64,000 bases of DNA from JAZGGS01 sp963714405 (GCA_963714405.1 CAVQOH010000005.1:1-64000), one strand, 5' to 3'. Shown: positions 9,901-19,951, counted from the stretch's first letter. Notes: generated from the letters alone by a model not told the origin. Made by a program: numbers and translations.

Positions 9901-9981
9901 ATGAAAATTAATAGATTTGAAGATATTGATTCCTGGATTGAAGCCAGGAAATTAACAAAGAAGATTCAACATTGGACGTAG
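9901..9981 (+). pseudogene. Stub of a four-helix-bundle (23S rRNA IVP-like) gene
   Basis: A 26-codon frame begins MKINRFEDIDSWIEARKLTK and runs into a stop at 9979-9981. The opening matches the start typical of the four-helix-bundle family (23S rRNA intervening-sequence protein type, with F-E-D-x-x-x-W-x-x-A-R-x-L). The remaining three helices are missing, replaced by another word-like stretch (GGACGTAGGACACTCGACTT). I therefore read it as a truncated relic whose 3' part was lost at repetitive DNA. The evidence is a short similarity seen by eye. Confidence 0.5.
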
Positions 9982-10023
9982 GACACTCGACTTCAGACTC
10001 TTAAATCAATTAACAGTTTTTAT

Positions 10024-11623
10024 ATGAAATTTATACTATTCATTTTATTATTAAACATTTCAGTGTTAGCCCAGGTAGTATATACACCGCTTTACAGTGA
10101 TGTGTACGATTTTTTAGAAAGGCAGTCATTAAAGAATAATATAACACTGGATGACGAAATAAAACCATTTTCCAGGAAGTATATTGCTGAGAAACTTAAT
10201 GAATTAGATCCTGTAACTGATAAGCTAAACACAGTTGAAAAGAAAGAATATGAATTTTATAAGAAGGAATACGCTTATGAGTTGAACGAGCCTGATAATG
10301 AAAGATGGTATCTTTTTAGTTACGGAGATTCACTCTTCTCCGCTAAATTTTCTCCGATTGCAGGTTATGGTTTGTCAACAACCGGAAATGCAGAACGGTC
10401 ATACAAGGTGGATTGGTTTTTCTGCCTTTGGAACCTACCATAATTGGTTTGGCGCAAGTGTTGATATAAGAGATAAAGGTGAGTTTGGTGATAATGTAGA
10501 TAAGAAAAAATTCTTTACTCCTGAAACAGGGGCAAACTTTAAGGGCGCACCGAACGGTATAGAATATAATGATGTAAAAGGAAGTATAAACTTTAACTGG
10601 AAATGGGGATCGGCATCAGTTATAAAAGATTATTTTAACTGGGGTCACGGAAAATTCGGCCAGCTGATTTTATCCGCAAAACCACCCGATTACCCAAGAA
10701 TTGAACTTCATCTTAAACCTGCTGAATGGCTCAGGTTTTCTTACATTCATGGATGGCTTAACTCACTTGTGATAGACTCATCTTCAATTCAATATGAACA
10801 TACCGGAAGTATTGAACCGGAAATTTATGAAGCATATATAAATAAATACATTGCTGCCAATCTTTTAACTATTTCACCATTTAGCGGATTGGATATCTCA
10901 GTTGGCAACTCATTTGTTTACAGCGGTGATCTCAGACCTGAAATGTTTATACCTTTTTTATTCTTTAAGTGGCTTGATCATAATACAGGCAGAGGCAGTA
11001 TAAATGATGGCAACGGTACACTTTATTTTGATGTTTCGGCAAAGTATCCAAAAGATTTCCAATTTTATTCTACCGTTTTTATTGATGTAACGGAAATAAG
11101 AAATGTCCTGGAAAATAATTTCAGCAACACATGGGTCGGCTATACTTTTGGTGCAAAGAAGGTAGATCTTTTTGCTGATAATCTGGATCTTCAAATTGAA
11201 TACACAAGAATAAATCCCTGGATATATGAGCATCGCAAGGAAACAACCACTTACAAACATTTAGATTATAATTTGGGTCACTGGCTCGGGCAAAATGCTG
11301 ATCAGGTGAGGATACAATTCAACTATAGACCATTGAGGGGTTTAAAATTTGAATTGTACATTGAGCGTGCGAGAAAAGGAGGACTTGATGATATTTATTA
11401 TGCATATCAGGGAATGGATGAATTTAACAAATCATTTTTGTATTCTCCGCTAAGAGAGGATAAATATTTAGGTGTAAACTGCCGTTTTGAATATTTCCAC
11501 GATTTAATCCTGCTGGGTAATTACAGGTATTCTGAAATTGAGGATGAGAATACAGATCGAACACCTTCATTTTTAGCGGGTAAAAAACATTCGTTTTCCT
11601 TAACTCTTTTTTATGGTATGTAG
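10024..11623 (+). CDS. Wzi-family capsule assembly outer-membrane protein (frameshift near 10402)
   Basis: Probable outer-membrane beta-barrel of the capsule assembly Wzi family, which retains or organises surface polysaccharide. A signal peptide (MKFILFILLLNISVLA) precedes YTPLYSDVYDFLERQ, the family's typical N-terminal helical plug. The remainder has alternating aromatic strands (for example SFRWIGFS-like and FGTYHNWFGASVDIRDKG) and ends in LTLFYGM, a barrel-like hydrophobic C-terminus. The first 130 residues are in one frame and the rest in another. The switch is at about 10402 (CATACAAGG) and one base change joins them into about 533 residues. It is located between the sugar transferase and wecB, consistent with a capsule operon. 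Confidence 0.8.
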
Positions 11624-11678
11624 CAATAATAAAATATTCCACTATTTAAAATTGAATTCTGCCAGTCTGAAAATTTTG

Positions 11679-11686
11679 TAACTTTG
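11679..11686 (+). promoter_or_regulatory. Possible Bacteroidota-type -7 promoter element for wecB
   Basis: TAACTTTG matches the TAnnTTTG -7 element known for Bacteroidota housekeeping sigma factors and lies 33 bases before the wecB ATG. A TTG lies upstream at 11652-11654, slightly farther than the usual spacing, so the -33 element is weak. I saw no equally clean copy in front of other genes here. Confidence 0.3.
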
Positions 11687-11719
11687 CACATCAAATAAAT
11701 GTTTAACAGTTAATCAATT

Positions 11720-12817
11720 ATGAAAAAAATTATCTCGGTTGTTGGCGCCCGTCCAAATTTTATGAAAGTGGCACCAATACATAAAGCGTTCAAAAATTAT
11801 AATACCCGTGTAAAACACCTCATCTGCCATACCGGTCAGCATTATGATGAAAAGATGTCTAAAATCTTTTTTGAAGAACTGCAATTGCCAAAACCTGATT
11901 TTTATCTTGGAATTGGAAGCGGCTCACATGCTGAACAAACCGGTAAAATAATGATTGAGTTTGAAAAAATTCTGCTTAAAGAAAAACCTGATCTTGTAAT
12001 AGTTGTTGGAGATGTTAATTCAACAATTGCCTGCAGCTTAACTGCTGCAAAACTGCAAATTAAAACTGCACACGTAGAAGCGGGATTACGCAGCTTTGAT
12101 AGAGAAATGCCGGAAGAGATAAACCGGTTACTTACGGATTCTATTTCTGATTTACTTTTTGTGACTGAAAAAAGCGGTATCGAAAATCTGAAGAATGAGG
12201 GTGTGAGTGACGATAAAGTGTTTTTTGTCGGGAATGTAATGATTGATAACCTTGTTAATCATCTTGAGCAGGCAGAAAACTCGGAAATTATGAATAATCT
12301 TAATATCCGGACAGGAAAATTTGTTCTTGTAACCATGCACCGTCCAAGTAATGTTGATTCTACTTTACAGCTGGAAAAAATAGTACAAATGTTAAATTCT
12401 GTTGCTGCAAAGACAAAAATAATTTTTCCAATACATCCAAGAACAAGGAAAAACCTGGAATCCGGTGATCTGCTTAAAGGATTGGCTGAAAATATAATTT
12501 TAACTGAACCGATTGGTTATATTGATTTTCTTCACCTGCTCCGGAATTCTGAATTGATAATAACAGATAGCGGCGGTATTCAGGAAGAAAGCACTTTTTT
12601 AGGGGTTCAATGCATTACAACAAGAAAAAGTACTGAAAGACCTGTAACAGTTGATATTGGAACAAATCATCTTGTGGGAGATGATTTTGATAAAGCAGGA
12701 AATCTGGCTGTAAAAATATTAAATGGGGAAAAGAAAAACGGCAAAATCCCAAAGCTTTGGGATGGAAAGGCTGCCGACAGGATAGTTGAAATAATATTAG
12801 CTAAATCATTGAAATAA
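11720..12817 (+). CDS. wecB: UDP-N-acetylglucosamine 2-epimerase (non-hydrolysing)
   Basis: Interconverts UDP-GlcNAc and UDP-ManNAc in the cytoplasm, supplying ManNAc-type sugars for surface glycans. The 365 residues match the family's usual length. Visible motifs are GARPNFMK (from residue 9), TGQHYDEKM (near 38), VVGDVNST (near 96), HVEAGLRSFDREMPEEINR (from residue 118), MHRPSN (near 206) and TDSGGIQEES (from residue 282), all intact. It is the working copy against the broken relative at 3872-4918. It ends 33 bases before the convergent DUF2207 gene and shows no obvious terminator. Confidence 0.96.
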   Translation: MKKIISVVGARPNFMKVAPIHKAFKNYNTRVKHLICHTGQHYDEKMSKIFFEELQLPKPDFYLGIGSGSHAEQTGKIMIEFEKILLKEKPDLVIVVGDVNSTIACSLTAAKLQIKTAHVEAGLRSFDREMPEEINRLLTDSISDLLFVTEKSGIENLKNEGVSDDKVFFVGNVMIDNLVNHLEQAENSEIMNNLNIRTGKFVLVTMHRPSNVDSTLQLEKIVQMLNSVAAKTKIIFPIHPRTRKNLESGDLLKGLAENIILTEPIGYIDFLHLLRNSELIITDSGGIQEESTFLGVQCITTRKSTERPVTVDIGTNHLVGDDFDKAGNLAVKILNGEKKNGKIPKLWDGKAADRIVEIILAKSLK

Positions 12818-12849
12818 AATAACATACAATTAATTTTCTAACTAAATTT

Positions 12850-14796
12850 CTACCATCCTCCCCCACCGCCTCCGCCTCCGCCCCCACCTGAAGAACCACC
12901 ACCGCCTCCACCTGATGATGAACCCGGAGCTGTTGATGAGGAAGATATTGTACTTGAAAAGCTGCTCCCAAATGAAGATGCAAAACCAGCTGCTCCCACT
13001 GTGCTGATTGCTGCACCGTGATACCAGTCCGGCGAGTAATCGCTAATCTTTGAAATCACATCAGAGAACTGTTCAGACCATTCATTTTCAACATTTAGTG
13101 CGAGAGCAAATGGCAGATATTTTTCATAAAGCTCAATAGTCTTTTCAGGAATTTTTGCTTTAATAAGATTATCAATTTCAGCTACAGAAAGGTACATCTT
13201 GAATCCCTCAATCTTATCCATCATCTTTCTGCCAAGCAAAGTAGGTGCCTTTAAAAGATGATAGAAAATAAGATTTGTTAATGCGATTGCACCTATTACA
13301 ATAATCAACAGTGGTGAGCCGGCTTCAACAAGCAAAAATAATCCAAATATTTCACCGATTACAAAAGGAATTGAAAAAGCGGAAATAAACAGAGCCGCCA
13401 AAATTGCACCGACTTTGCCTTTCTTTTTTGTTACAACATTGCGCCAGGCTTTAAATACAGTAAAAAGTAAAAAGGCTACACCCATACTCCAAAAAGTTGT
13501 CCATATTAAACTAAAAGCAAGTTCTGCGGATGCATACAATCCTGATATTATAAGTACAACCAGAGAAATAACAATACCGATAATAAAATATTTAAGATTG
13601 GTAATGAAATAAGATTTTTCATAATTATTCTTAAGTGATTTTTTTAAGGCTGTTATTGCCTTTTTAATTGTAACATGATTTTTTTGTTTTAATTCCAGCA
13701 TTGGCTTTTGTTTTCCATCCTGTAAAGATGTTTTATTAGAAAAGCTAAGCTTGGAAAATAATTTTTGTTCATCTTTAAATAGAACACTACTACTTTTTTC
13801 ACGTTTTACAAGTGAGTACTCACCGTCTTTCTCTTCAATTGCTATATGACCCTTTACTGCTATATCTATCACTGCAGAGGTAAAAACTTTATCGTCATAT
13901 CCCATTTCAGTAATATACCTTGCAGCTGCCGGAGATAAATCTGCAGGTGGCTCAAACAAAGGAATGATAGTTCCTTTTTGCGGATCCTTTCCAACTTTAA
14001 ACCAGATAAGTGAATAGTATATGAGAAGAATTAATACACCAGCTATGCCAATTATCGATGAGATATTATCCTGGATAAAATAAGCCAGTTTATCTTCTGC
14101 AGTAGGTTCATAAACAAATCCCTTTGGAAATTGAACTACAATAGTAAATCCTTCAGTTGGATTTAACTTTCTTGTTGTGTTAAAATTAACTTTTGATCCG
14201 ATTACTTCGCCCTTATAATCACTTCCTGTACTTCCCTGATAACCGGTAAATGCTGTTATTTTTATTTTACTAGGCGTTATACCAAAAGGCAGGTTTACCA
14301 CAGCACTTGCTTTTTCTATTACAAAATTCCAGCCGTTTCCCGTAACATTCCAATACAGTTCATCAAAATTTTCAAAAAACCCGAGTTGCCTGTTTGTTTT
14401 ATATTTTATTGTATATGTATAATCACCGGGTTTTAGAAATATATTTTCATTTCCGATGTAAACTCTAACGCCGTTACTTACATTTTCCGTACGAAAGTTT
14501 TCATTTCTGCCATCACGCAGAACTTCAGTAACATCAAATTTGATTATTACGTTGCTGCCGTGTTTATCTTTATATTTTGTAGGAAAATCTCTGTAAATAC
14601 CTCTCTTAATACTTACCCCCCGGCTATGAACTTTAATTTTCTCAGCAACATTCATTGAGCCGTCTTCATTGATTGTTATTTCGCTGTCATAGGAAATAAT
14701 TCTTTCGCTGTTATCAGTTATACTGCTCGCAGTAATTGTACAATGAAATGATAGTATCAGGAATAAAACAAAGATGAAAAAAGATTTATTTATCAT
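12850..14796 (-). CDS. DUF2207 membrane protein with Gly/Ser-rich tail
   Basis: A 648-residue membrane protein of the DUF2207 family, function unknown. It has a signal peptide (about 1-24), an extracytoplasmic beta-rich DUF2207 domain (about 30-230, containing RGVSIKRGIYRDFPTKY, the family's hallmark), a membrane helix near 243-265, a cytoplasmic region with the second conserved block (PPADLSPAAARYI near 290), further helices near 400-510, and a C-terminus of Ser/Gly ending in a glycine run and Trp. It overlaps the lemA stop by 4 bases, so the two are co-translated. LemA-DUF2207 pairs recur in many bacteria, suggesting a joint envelope function. Confidence 0.88.
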   Translation of the reverse strand: MINKSFFIFVLFLILSFHCTITASSITDNSERIISYDSEITINEDGSMNVAEKIKVHSRGVSIKRGIYRDFPTKYKDKHGSNVIIKFDVTEVLRDGRNENFRTENVSNGVRVYIGNENIFLKPGDYTYTIKYKTNRQLGFFENFDELYWNVTGNGWNFVIEKASAVVNLPFGITPSKIKITAFTGYQGSTGSDYKGEVIGSKVNFNTTRKLNPTEGFTIVVQFPKGFVYEPTAEDKLAYFIQDNISSIIGIAGVLILLIYYSLIWFKVGKDPQKGTIIPLFEPPADLSPAAARYITEMGYDDKVFTSAVIDIAVKGHIAIEEKDGEYSLVKREKSSSVLFKDEQKLFSKLSFSNKTSLQDGKQKPMLELKQKNHVTIKKAITALKKSLKNNYEKSYFITNLKYFIIGIVISLVVLIISGLYASAELAFSLIWTTFWSMGVAFLLFTVFKAWRNVVTKKKGKVGAILAALFISAFSIPFVIGEIFGLFLLVEAGSPLLIIVIGAIALTNLIFYHLLKAPTLLGRKMMDKIEGFKMYLSVAEIDNLIKAKIPEKTIELYEKYLPFALALNVENEWSEQFSDVISKISDYSPDWYHGAAISTVGAAGFASSFGSSFSSTISSSSTAPGSSSGGGGGGSSGGGGGGGGGGGW

Positions 14797-15341
14797 AATT
14801 TTACTTCCGGAGATTTTCTTTCAGTTGCAAAAGTTATTTCAAAATACTCTTCAGGATTAAATTTTAATAATCCCGCAACAATGTTATTAGGAAAAGACTC
14901 GACTTTTATATTATAATTTCTAACTGTACCGTTATAATACCTTCTTGAATACTGAATCTGGTCTTCAATTTCGGTAAGCTGCTTTTGAAGATCAAGAAAA
15001 TTTTCATTTGCCTTTAAATCAGGATAATCCTCAGCAACGGCAAAAATGTTTTTTAACATACCGGATATATCAGTTTCAACAGTTGATTTTTCTTTAATGT
15101 TTTCCACCTGTGTTGATCTAGCTCTTTTTTCGGTAATCTCTTCAAAAAGATTTCTTTCATGCGAACTGTAACCTTTAACAGTTGCAACAAGGTTTGGTAT
15201 TAAGTTATGTCTTCGTTTTAACTGCACATCAATTCCGCTCCAGGCTTCCTTCATTAAATTGCGCTGTTTTATAAATACATTATAGATTATGATAAACCAT
15301 ATAATTATAAGTACTGCGGCAATTATTATATAAGTAATCAA
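14793..15341 (-). CDS. lemA: LemA family protein
   Basis: A 182-residue LemA-family protein: one N-terminal membrane helix (residues 1-22) followed by a long helical domain. The signature VQLKRRHNLIPNLVATVKGY is complete, as are the later YNGTVRNYN and FPNNIVA motifs. Family function is not settled; the protein is inner-membrane anchored with the helical part outside. The start overlaps the HAD gene stop and its stop overlaps the DUF2207 start, each by 4 bases, placing it inside a tight operon. Confidence 0.93.
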   Translation of the reverse strand: MITYIIIAAVLIIIWFIIIYNVFIKQRNLMKEAWSGIDVQLKRRHNLIPNLVATVKGYSSHERNLFEEITEKRARSTQVENIKEKSTVETDISGMLKNIFAVAEDYPDLKANENFLDLQKQLTEIEDQIQYSRRYYNGTVRNYNIKVESFPNNIVAGLLKFNPEEYFEITFATERKSPEVKL

Positions 15342-16015
15342 TTATTTTTTCCTTCTGATACTAATAATTCAAAAAACTCGTTTAAGTTATTTAAAACGGG
15401 TACGCCTAATTTTTGTAATCGTTTCTTATTCTGATGACCGTTTGATATTAAAATGCAATCAATACCAAGTCCGCCTGCAACTTCAAGATCATGAGTAGTA
15501 TCCCCAACCAGCAAAGTTTTCTTATTGCTGCCGTTCAGATTTATTTTTTTCATCAGTTCTATTCCCAGCTGCAATTTACTGCCTGCATAGATGTTATCAA
15601 GTCCTGAAATATGCTCAAAATATTTATCAATATTGAAAAATTTAATAATCGCTTCAAGCGTATTATGTTTATATGCAGAAAGTAAATACTGTTTTTTCCC
15701 TTTCTCTTTGAGAAGATCCATCGTTTCGTTTGCAAACGGATACAATTTACAGTTAAGTTTTTTCTCTTCATATTCAACCATAAAATCTTTTCCAAGCAAT
15801 TCAAATGATTTATTTTCAAAGCTGTGGCCGGCAAGTTTGTAATATTCTTCAACAGGAAAAGTAAATATTTCACGGTATTTTTCAATTGATATTTCCGGGA
15901 GAGATTCATTTCTTAAAAGATTGTTCATTATAGAAGAACACAATTCTACATCATCAAGAAGAGTTCCATTCCAGTCCCAGATTAAATGATCGTATTTTAA
16001 TAATGTATTTATCAT
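15338..16015 (-). CDS. HAD-superfamily phosphatase, phosphoglycolate phosphatase-like
   Basis: A 225-residue cytoplasmic HAD hydrolase of the phosphoglycolate phosphatase-like group. Motif I is DWNGTLLDD (nucleophile Asp14). The acid/base position two residues on is Asn rather than Asp, a variant seen in a sub-group of this family. A helical cap occupies about 20-85, motif II lies around LLSAYKHN, and motif IV is LLVGDTTHDLEVA. The substrate cannot be read from sequence. It overlaps both neighbours (Nudix upstream, lemA downstream) by 4 bases. Confidence 0.85.
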   Translation of the reverse strand: MINTLLKYDHLIWDWNGTLLDDVELCSSIMNNLLRNESLPEISIEKYREIFTFPVEEYYKLAGHSFENKSFELLGKDFMVEYEEKKLNCKLYPFANETMDLLKEKGKKQYLLSAYKHNTLEAIIKFFNIDKYFEHISGLDNIYAGSKLQLGIELMKKINLNGSNKKTLLVGDTTHDLEVAGGLGIDCILISNGHQNKKRLQKLGVPVLNNLNEFFELLVSEGKNN

Positions 16016-16674
16016 TTTTTTTTATCTGTTATTATCTTACAAAATTCCTGCACAATCTTTGCAGTCATCCCCCACACTATTTCACCAGGCGAACTATAAA
16101 CCAGTACTTTATGCTTTGCCTTTCTCCATGTATTTCCATAATGAGCAGGTAATCCTAATTTTTTTACTGGAAGCAGCTCAATGTTATTTCCTTTTTCATC
16201 AACACTAAATGGCCGGGCAGTAACGTTAATGTGGTATACAGAAGGTTTGTTTTTCAAAAAATATGAGATGGGAATAGTAAATACTTTTTCAACTTCGTTA
16301 ACATCAATATTTAATTCATCGAAGGAATTGATTTTCAGAAAAGCAATGTATGGATCAATAGTTATACCCATTGGTGCGACAAGCGTACCCATTTTACCAA
16401 GCAGTTCTATACTGCCTTCATCAATTCCAAGTTCTTCAATTGTTTCCCTTAAAGCAGTATCCTGCAAGGTTTTATCCCTTTGCTTATCAAATTCTCCCCC
16501 AGGAAAACTAACTTCACCTCCCTGCCGGATTTTCGGAGATCTCTTTTCAAACAGGAAATGATACTCATCATTTAAATAAACGATAGAAACGAGTACTGCA
16601 GAGTTAAAGTAATCATTTTTACCTATAATTTCCTGGGATTCAGAAAATATTTTACGAATTAAACTTATCTGCAA
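16012..16674 (-). CDS. Nudix hydrolase, CoA diphosphatase-like
   Basis: A 220-residue Nudix hydrolase resembling CoA pyrophosphatases (NudL/YeaB type), which cleave CoA or acyl-CoA into 4'-phosphopantetheine and adenosine 3',5'-bisphosphate. The substrate signature before the box, FEKRSPKIRQGGEVSFPGG, matches the family's R-x-x-x-x-x-x-G-x-x-x-FPGG arrangement, and the Nudix box ends ALRETIEELGI with catalytic glutamates in place. It is the first gene of the 4-base-overlap operon (Nudix-HAD-lemA-DUF2207), starting 95 bases after the DUF4340 gene, so read-through from the Gld-like module is possible. Confidence 0.88.
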   Translation of the reverse strand: MQISLIRKIFSESQEIIGKNDYFNSAVLVSIVYLNDEYHFLFEKRSPKIRQGGEVSFPGGEFDKQRDKTLQDTALRETIEELGIDEGSIELLGKMGTLVAPMGITIDPYIAFLKINSFDELNIDVNEVEKVFTIPISYFLKNKPSVYHINVTARPFSVDEKGNNIELLPVKKLGLPAHYGNTWRKAKHKVLVYSSPGEIVWGMTAKIVQEFCKIITDKKK

Positions 16675-16769
16675 TTTGATTTTGTAATAAGTAAAGAATA
16701 CTTCTAATATAAAAATAAAGATATAATTATATTATTTGCTGAAAGAAATTTTATGCGTGGCACATTAAA

Positions 16770-17696
16770 TTACTTAGCAAAATTGGAGTAACCAGCAAAA
16801 ATTGTTTTTCCAAGCTGGTTTCCGTCAAAACTTGCAGAAGGATTTGAAGAAGATTGGATGATGTAATTTTCATCATTTATAAAACCGTTGATGGTTAAAA
16901 ACTTTAAATCAGAAGTTGTTATACTTAATGAATATGTCGGGACGGTATTTTCATTAATACTAACATCATCAATAAAATTATTGTTTGTTAGATGAGAGAG
17001 GCGTCTTAAATAACCAGCTACTTTAGCTGAATCAACCTGCCCCTTATCAGAATTCCAGTTATTACCTGATTTTAGTAATGTAAACGAGCTGTCTGCAGGG
17101 TAATTAAATGAAAGCTGCTGCCAGTTTTCAAAGTTATCATTTAATACAGTTCCGTCTCTAAATGCATTTTCAGTTTGATTAAAAGTTATATCAAGAAATC
17201 CTTCAACTTCATAAACATCAGTATCGTTAAATAACCTTACAAAGGAATTCATAGTACGCGGCTGCTGAAATGAAAAGCGCCCGATTATCAAATCAAGTGT
17301 TACTTCATCGCCTTCAATAATTTTAACCTGCGTTCCGGTTGAATCTACCTGAAATTCGCTCCATTTATCTTCACCTCTTGCAGCAAGTCGCCTGGGCTTA
17401 ATTTCTGAAAGCTGTAAAAACAAGTTGCTTATTTTATCCGGGCTTACCGGAACTGATTTTCCTGAAGGCAGAAAAACAAGCCAATCGTTGTATTCTTTAT
17501 AGATTTTTACTTCTTTATGATTATTAGCTTTAGGATAAATAAGAATTTCTGAAACAAGGGAAGTATCAATATCTACAAGCACCTCTCTGAATGTTCTTTC
17601 ATTTTTCCCGGAATCAAAAAAGTAGATAAAAGCTACAACAACAAGCAGTGCAGCAAACAGCAGACCAAGAATTTTATTATTTGCTTTCCGGAACAT
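16770..17696 (-). CDS. DUF4340 domain protein of the Gld-like ABC module
   Basis: About 308 residues: one N-terminal membrane helix (KILGLLFAALLVVVAFIYFF) followed by a large extracytoplasmic region with the DUF4340 pattern (WLVFLPSGKSVPVSP; LRRLSHLTNN). I chose the ATG at 17696, which overlaps the end of the GldG-like gene by 20 bases, over the longer frame from 17753 because the membrane helix follows it directly. Genes of this family regularly follow the ABC ATPase-permease-GldG triad. The function is unknown. Confidence 0.8.
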   Translation of the reverse strand: MFRKANNKILGLLFAALLVVVAFIYFFDSGKNERTFREVLVDIDTSLVSEILIYPKANNHKEVKIYKEYNDWLVFLPSGKSVPVSPDKISNLFLQLSEIKPRRLAARGEDKWSEFQVDSTGTQVKIIEGDEVTLDLIIGRFSFQQPRTMNSFVRLFNDTDVYEVEGFLDITFNQTENAFRDGTVLNDNFENWQQLSFNYPADSSFTLLKSGNNWNSDKGQVDSAKVAGYLRRLSHLTNNNFIDDVSINENTVPTYSLSITTSDLKFLTINGFINDENYIIQSSSNPSASFDGNQLGKTIFAGYSNFAK

Positions 17697-19213
17697 AATC
17701 GGTTGCCATAAGTTTATTTTTGATTTTTTTTCTGAGTTGAAATCTGAAAACACCGTAGAGAATAATAAGTATTACCGGAAGAAGGAAATTAGTATACTTG
17801 ATAAACGTTTTTGTACCATCCTCCAAAGTGCTGTCAAGAGGGCGTGCGGTTATACTTTTTGTTCTTAATTCAATTAAACCGGTATCATCCGAAAGCCAAT
17901 CTACGGCGTTAGAAAATAAGTTTACATTATCCGGCTGAAGCTGCTGCACATCCTGTCCCTCTCCGTTTACAACAAAATCACCATCAGCAAAAACAATTAT
18001 TTTTGATTCAATGTTGCCTGTCAATTTACCTTCTGCAACTACAGCGACGGGAATTTCAGATACAGTAAAATCAACTGCTCCCCATTGTTTCATAACATCA
18101 AAATAAACAGGCGGAGATTGAATTCCAGTATTCTTTGATGTTGTTGCCAGCGGATATATAACAACAGAAGTATCTTTCGGGTTCATGATTATTGAACTAA
18201 CAAATGGAAACATTACAGATTCCAATCCTTCTGTAATTGGATGCTCTGTAAAATTTGTTATGATTGGAAGATAAGGAAACTTAACAGGAGTATTCATAAC
18301 AAACATACCTTGCTGTTGTCTTACAAATACCTGACCGCAATTTGCATCAATAACAAAATTTTCTTCAACTTCAATTCCCTTTTCTTTTAGCCAATCTGTA
18401 AAGCCGGTATAAATCTTTTCACCGTAACCTGTGCTTAAATCTGCCTTTACAGTATTAACAGCAATAAGAATCCTGCCTCCGGTTGCTAGAAAATTATCCA
18501 GATATTGAAAATGCTGATCAGGAATTGTATCAACAGGCGCAATTACCATTAATGTTTTTATATCTGAAGGAACCGCTGATGTATCAGAAAAATTTATTTC
18601 TTCAACATTGTAGAGAATATAGAGTTGCTGCATCAACTGTTGTAATGCATTTACTGATGGTTCACCATGACCCTGCAATAACCCGATTTTAGGTTTAATT
18701 GAAACTGATACTTTTTTAATTGATGTTGATAAAGAATATTCCATTGCTGTCCCGGGCTGAATGAACGGAATAACTTCCCTGCGGTCACCCATCTGCACAA
18801 GTAGCACCAAGGTATGCACGCTGCTGTTTCATTTGATCGCGTTCTCGCACATTAATCATTATTGGTTGAATGCCGTTTTGCTGTGCTTTCATTTCGGCTT
18901 CATCATTTTCCCCGGGATTAACAAATTCATAAACAATTTGTCCATCAGAGTTGCTCGCATATTCAACCAGTAACTCTCTAAAATCCTGTCTTACTTTATC
19001 AATATCCGGCGGAAGATCCTGTGAGAAATATGCAGTGATTGTTACAGGTTCATTTAGATTGGTAAGAATGTTTTTTGTAGCATCGCTTAAACTGTAACGT
19101 TGATCTTCTGTAAAATCCAACCTGAAAAAGAATCTGCTTGCCAGTAAATTTATTAGAAGTAAAATTCCCAGAACCAGCAAAATAGAAGTCTGTACTTTTT
19201 TCTTTGTAAGCAT
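17677..19213 (-). CDS. GldG-like ABC transporter auxiliary protein (frameshift near 18802)
   Basis: About 511 residues, resembling the GldG/ABC-type uncharacterised transport auxiliary family. An N-terminal membrane helix (near 9-28) is followed by RFFFRLDFTEDQRYSLSD, the usual opening of the periplasmic domain. Further on is KIGLLQGHGEP, and a C-terminal membrane helix (LLPVILIILYGVFRF) lies shortly before the end. The two halves lie in different frames. Dropping one base at about 18802 joins QQRAYLGA to LVQMGDRREVIPF, giving a normal-length protein. Placed directly after the permease with a 9-base gap. Confidence 0.85.
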
Positions 19214-19222
19214 AATTAAAAC

Positions 19223-19948
19223 TTATTCAACTATATTTCTTTTTGATAGAGAAGATTCGGCTAACATCAATCCAAAAAATGAAATTGATAGAAAATAGAT
19301 TACATCTCTTAAATCAATCACTCCTCTTGAAATAGAATCAAAGTGGGTTGACAAACTTAAGAAACTAAGAATTTGCCCTATTGTACCAGTAAAATTATTT
19401 GCGAGAACATCAAATATTATTAAGAAGAATACACCAATAAATAACGCAAGAAGAAATGCAACTATTTGATTATTTGTAATACTACTGGCAAACAAACCAA
19501 TGGAAATGTAGGCTGCACTCATAAAAATCATTCCTAAATACCCGCACCAAACCGCTCCATGATCAATCGGACCAAGTATCCAAACAGTAATATAGTACGG
19601 AAGAGTTAAAGCGAGAGCAGACAGTATCAGTATTAAGCACGCCAGAAATTTACCAAGTATAACCTGCCAATCTGAAACCGCTTTGGTTAAAAGCAATTCA
19701 ATTGTACCACTTCTTTTTTCTTCTGCAATCATACGCATAGTCAGTGCAGGTATGAAGAAAAATAGTGTAAAATATGCGATTGAAAAAAATGGTTGAAGAG
19801 TTGCCTGTCCAATAAGAAATATATCGGAACCAAACAGCCATGTAAAAAATCCACTTATTCCCAGAAAAACAACAATAAAAATGTATGAAACAAGTGAATC
19901 AAAGAATGAATTAAATTCTTTTTTAGTTAATGTCCAGATTGCATGCAT
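19223..19948 (-). CDS. ABC transporter permease, GldF-like
   Basis: A 241-residue integral membrane protein with six predicted helices, of the ABC-2 permease type seen in GldF. It opens HAIWTLTKKEFNSFFDSLVSYI, and the RMIAEEKRSGTIELLLTKAV motif after helix two is characteristic of this family. It starts 3 bases after the ATPase stop. In gliding Bacteroidota the GldA-GldF-GldG complex supports gliding, but this module is widespread in non-gliders, so motility should not be assumed. Confidence 0.9.
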   Translation of the reverse strand: MHAIWTLTKKEFNSFFDSLVSYIFIVVFLGISGFFTWLFGSDIFLIGQATLQPFFSIAYFTLFFFIPALTMRMIAEEKRSGTIELLLTKAVSDWQVILGKFLACLILILSALALTLPYYITVWILGPIDHGAVWCGYLGMIFMSAAYISIGLFASSITNNQIVAFLLALFIGVFFLIIFDVLANNFTGTIGQILSFLSLSTHFDSISRGVIDLRDVIYFLSISFFGLMLAESSLSKRNIVE

Positions 19949-19951
19949 AAT

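Noticed and set aside
12801..13016. Minus-strand His/Gln-rich ORF
   Set aside because: It is a shadow frame of the Gly/Ser-rich C-terminal end of the DUF2207 gene.
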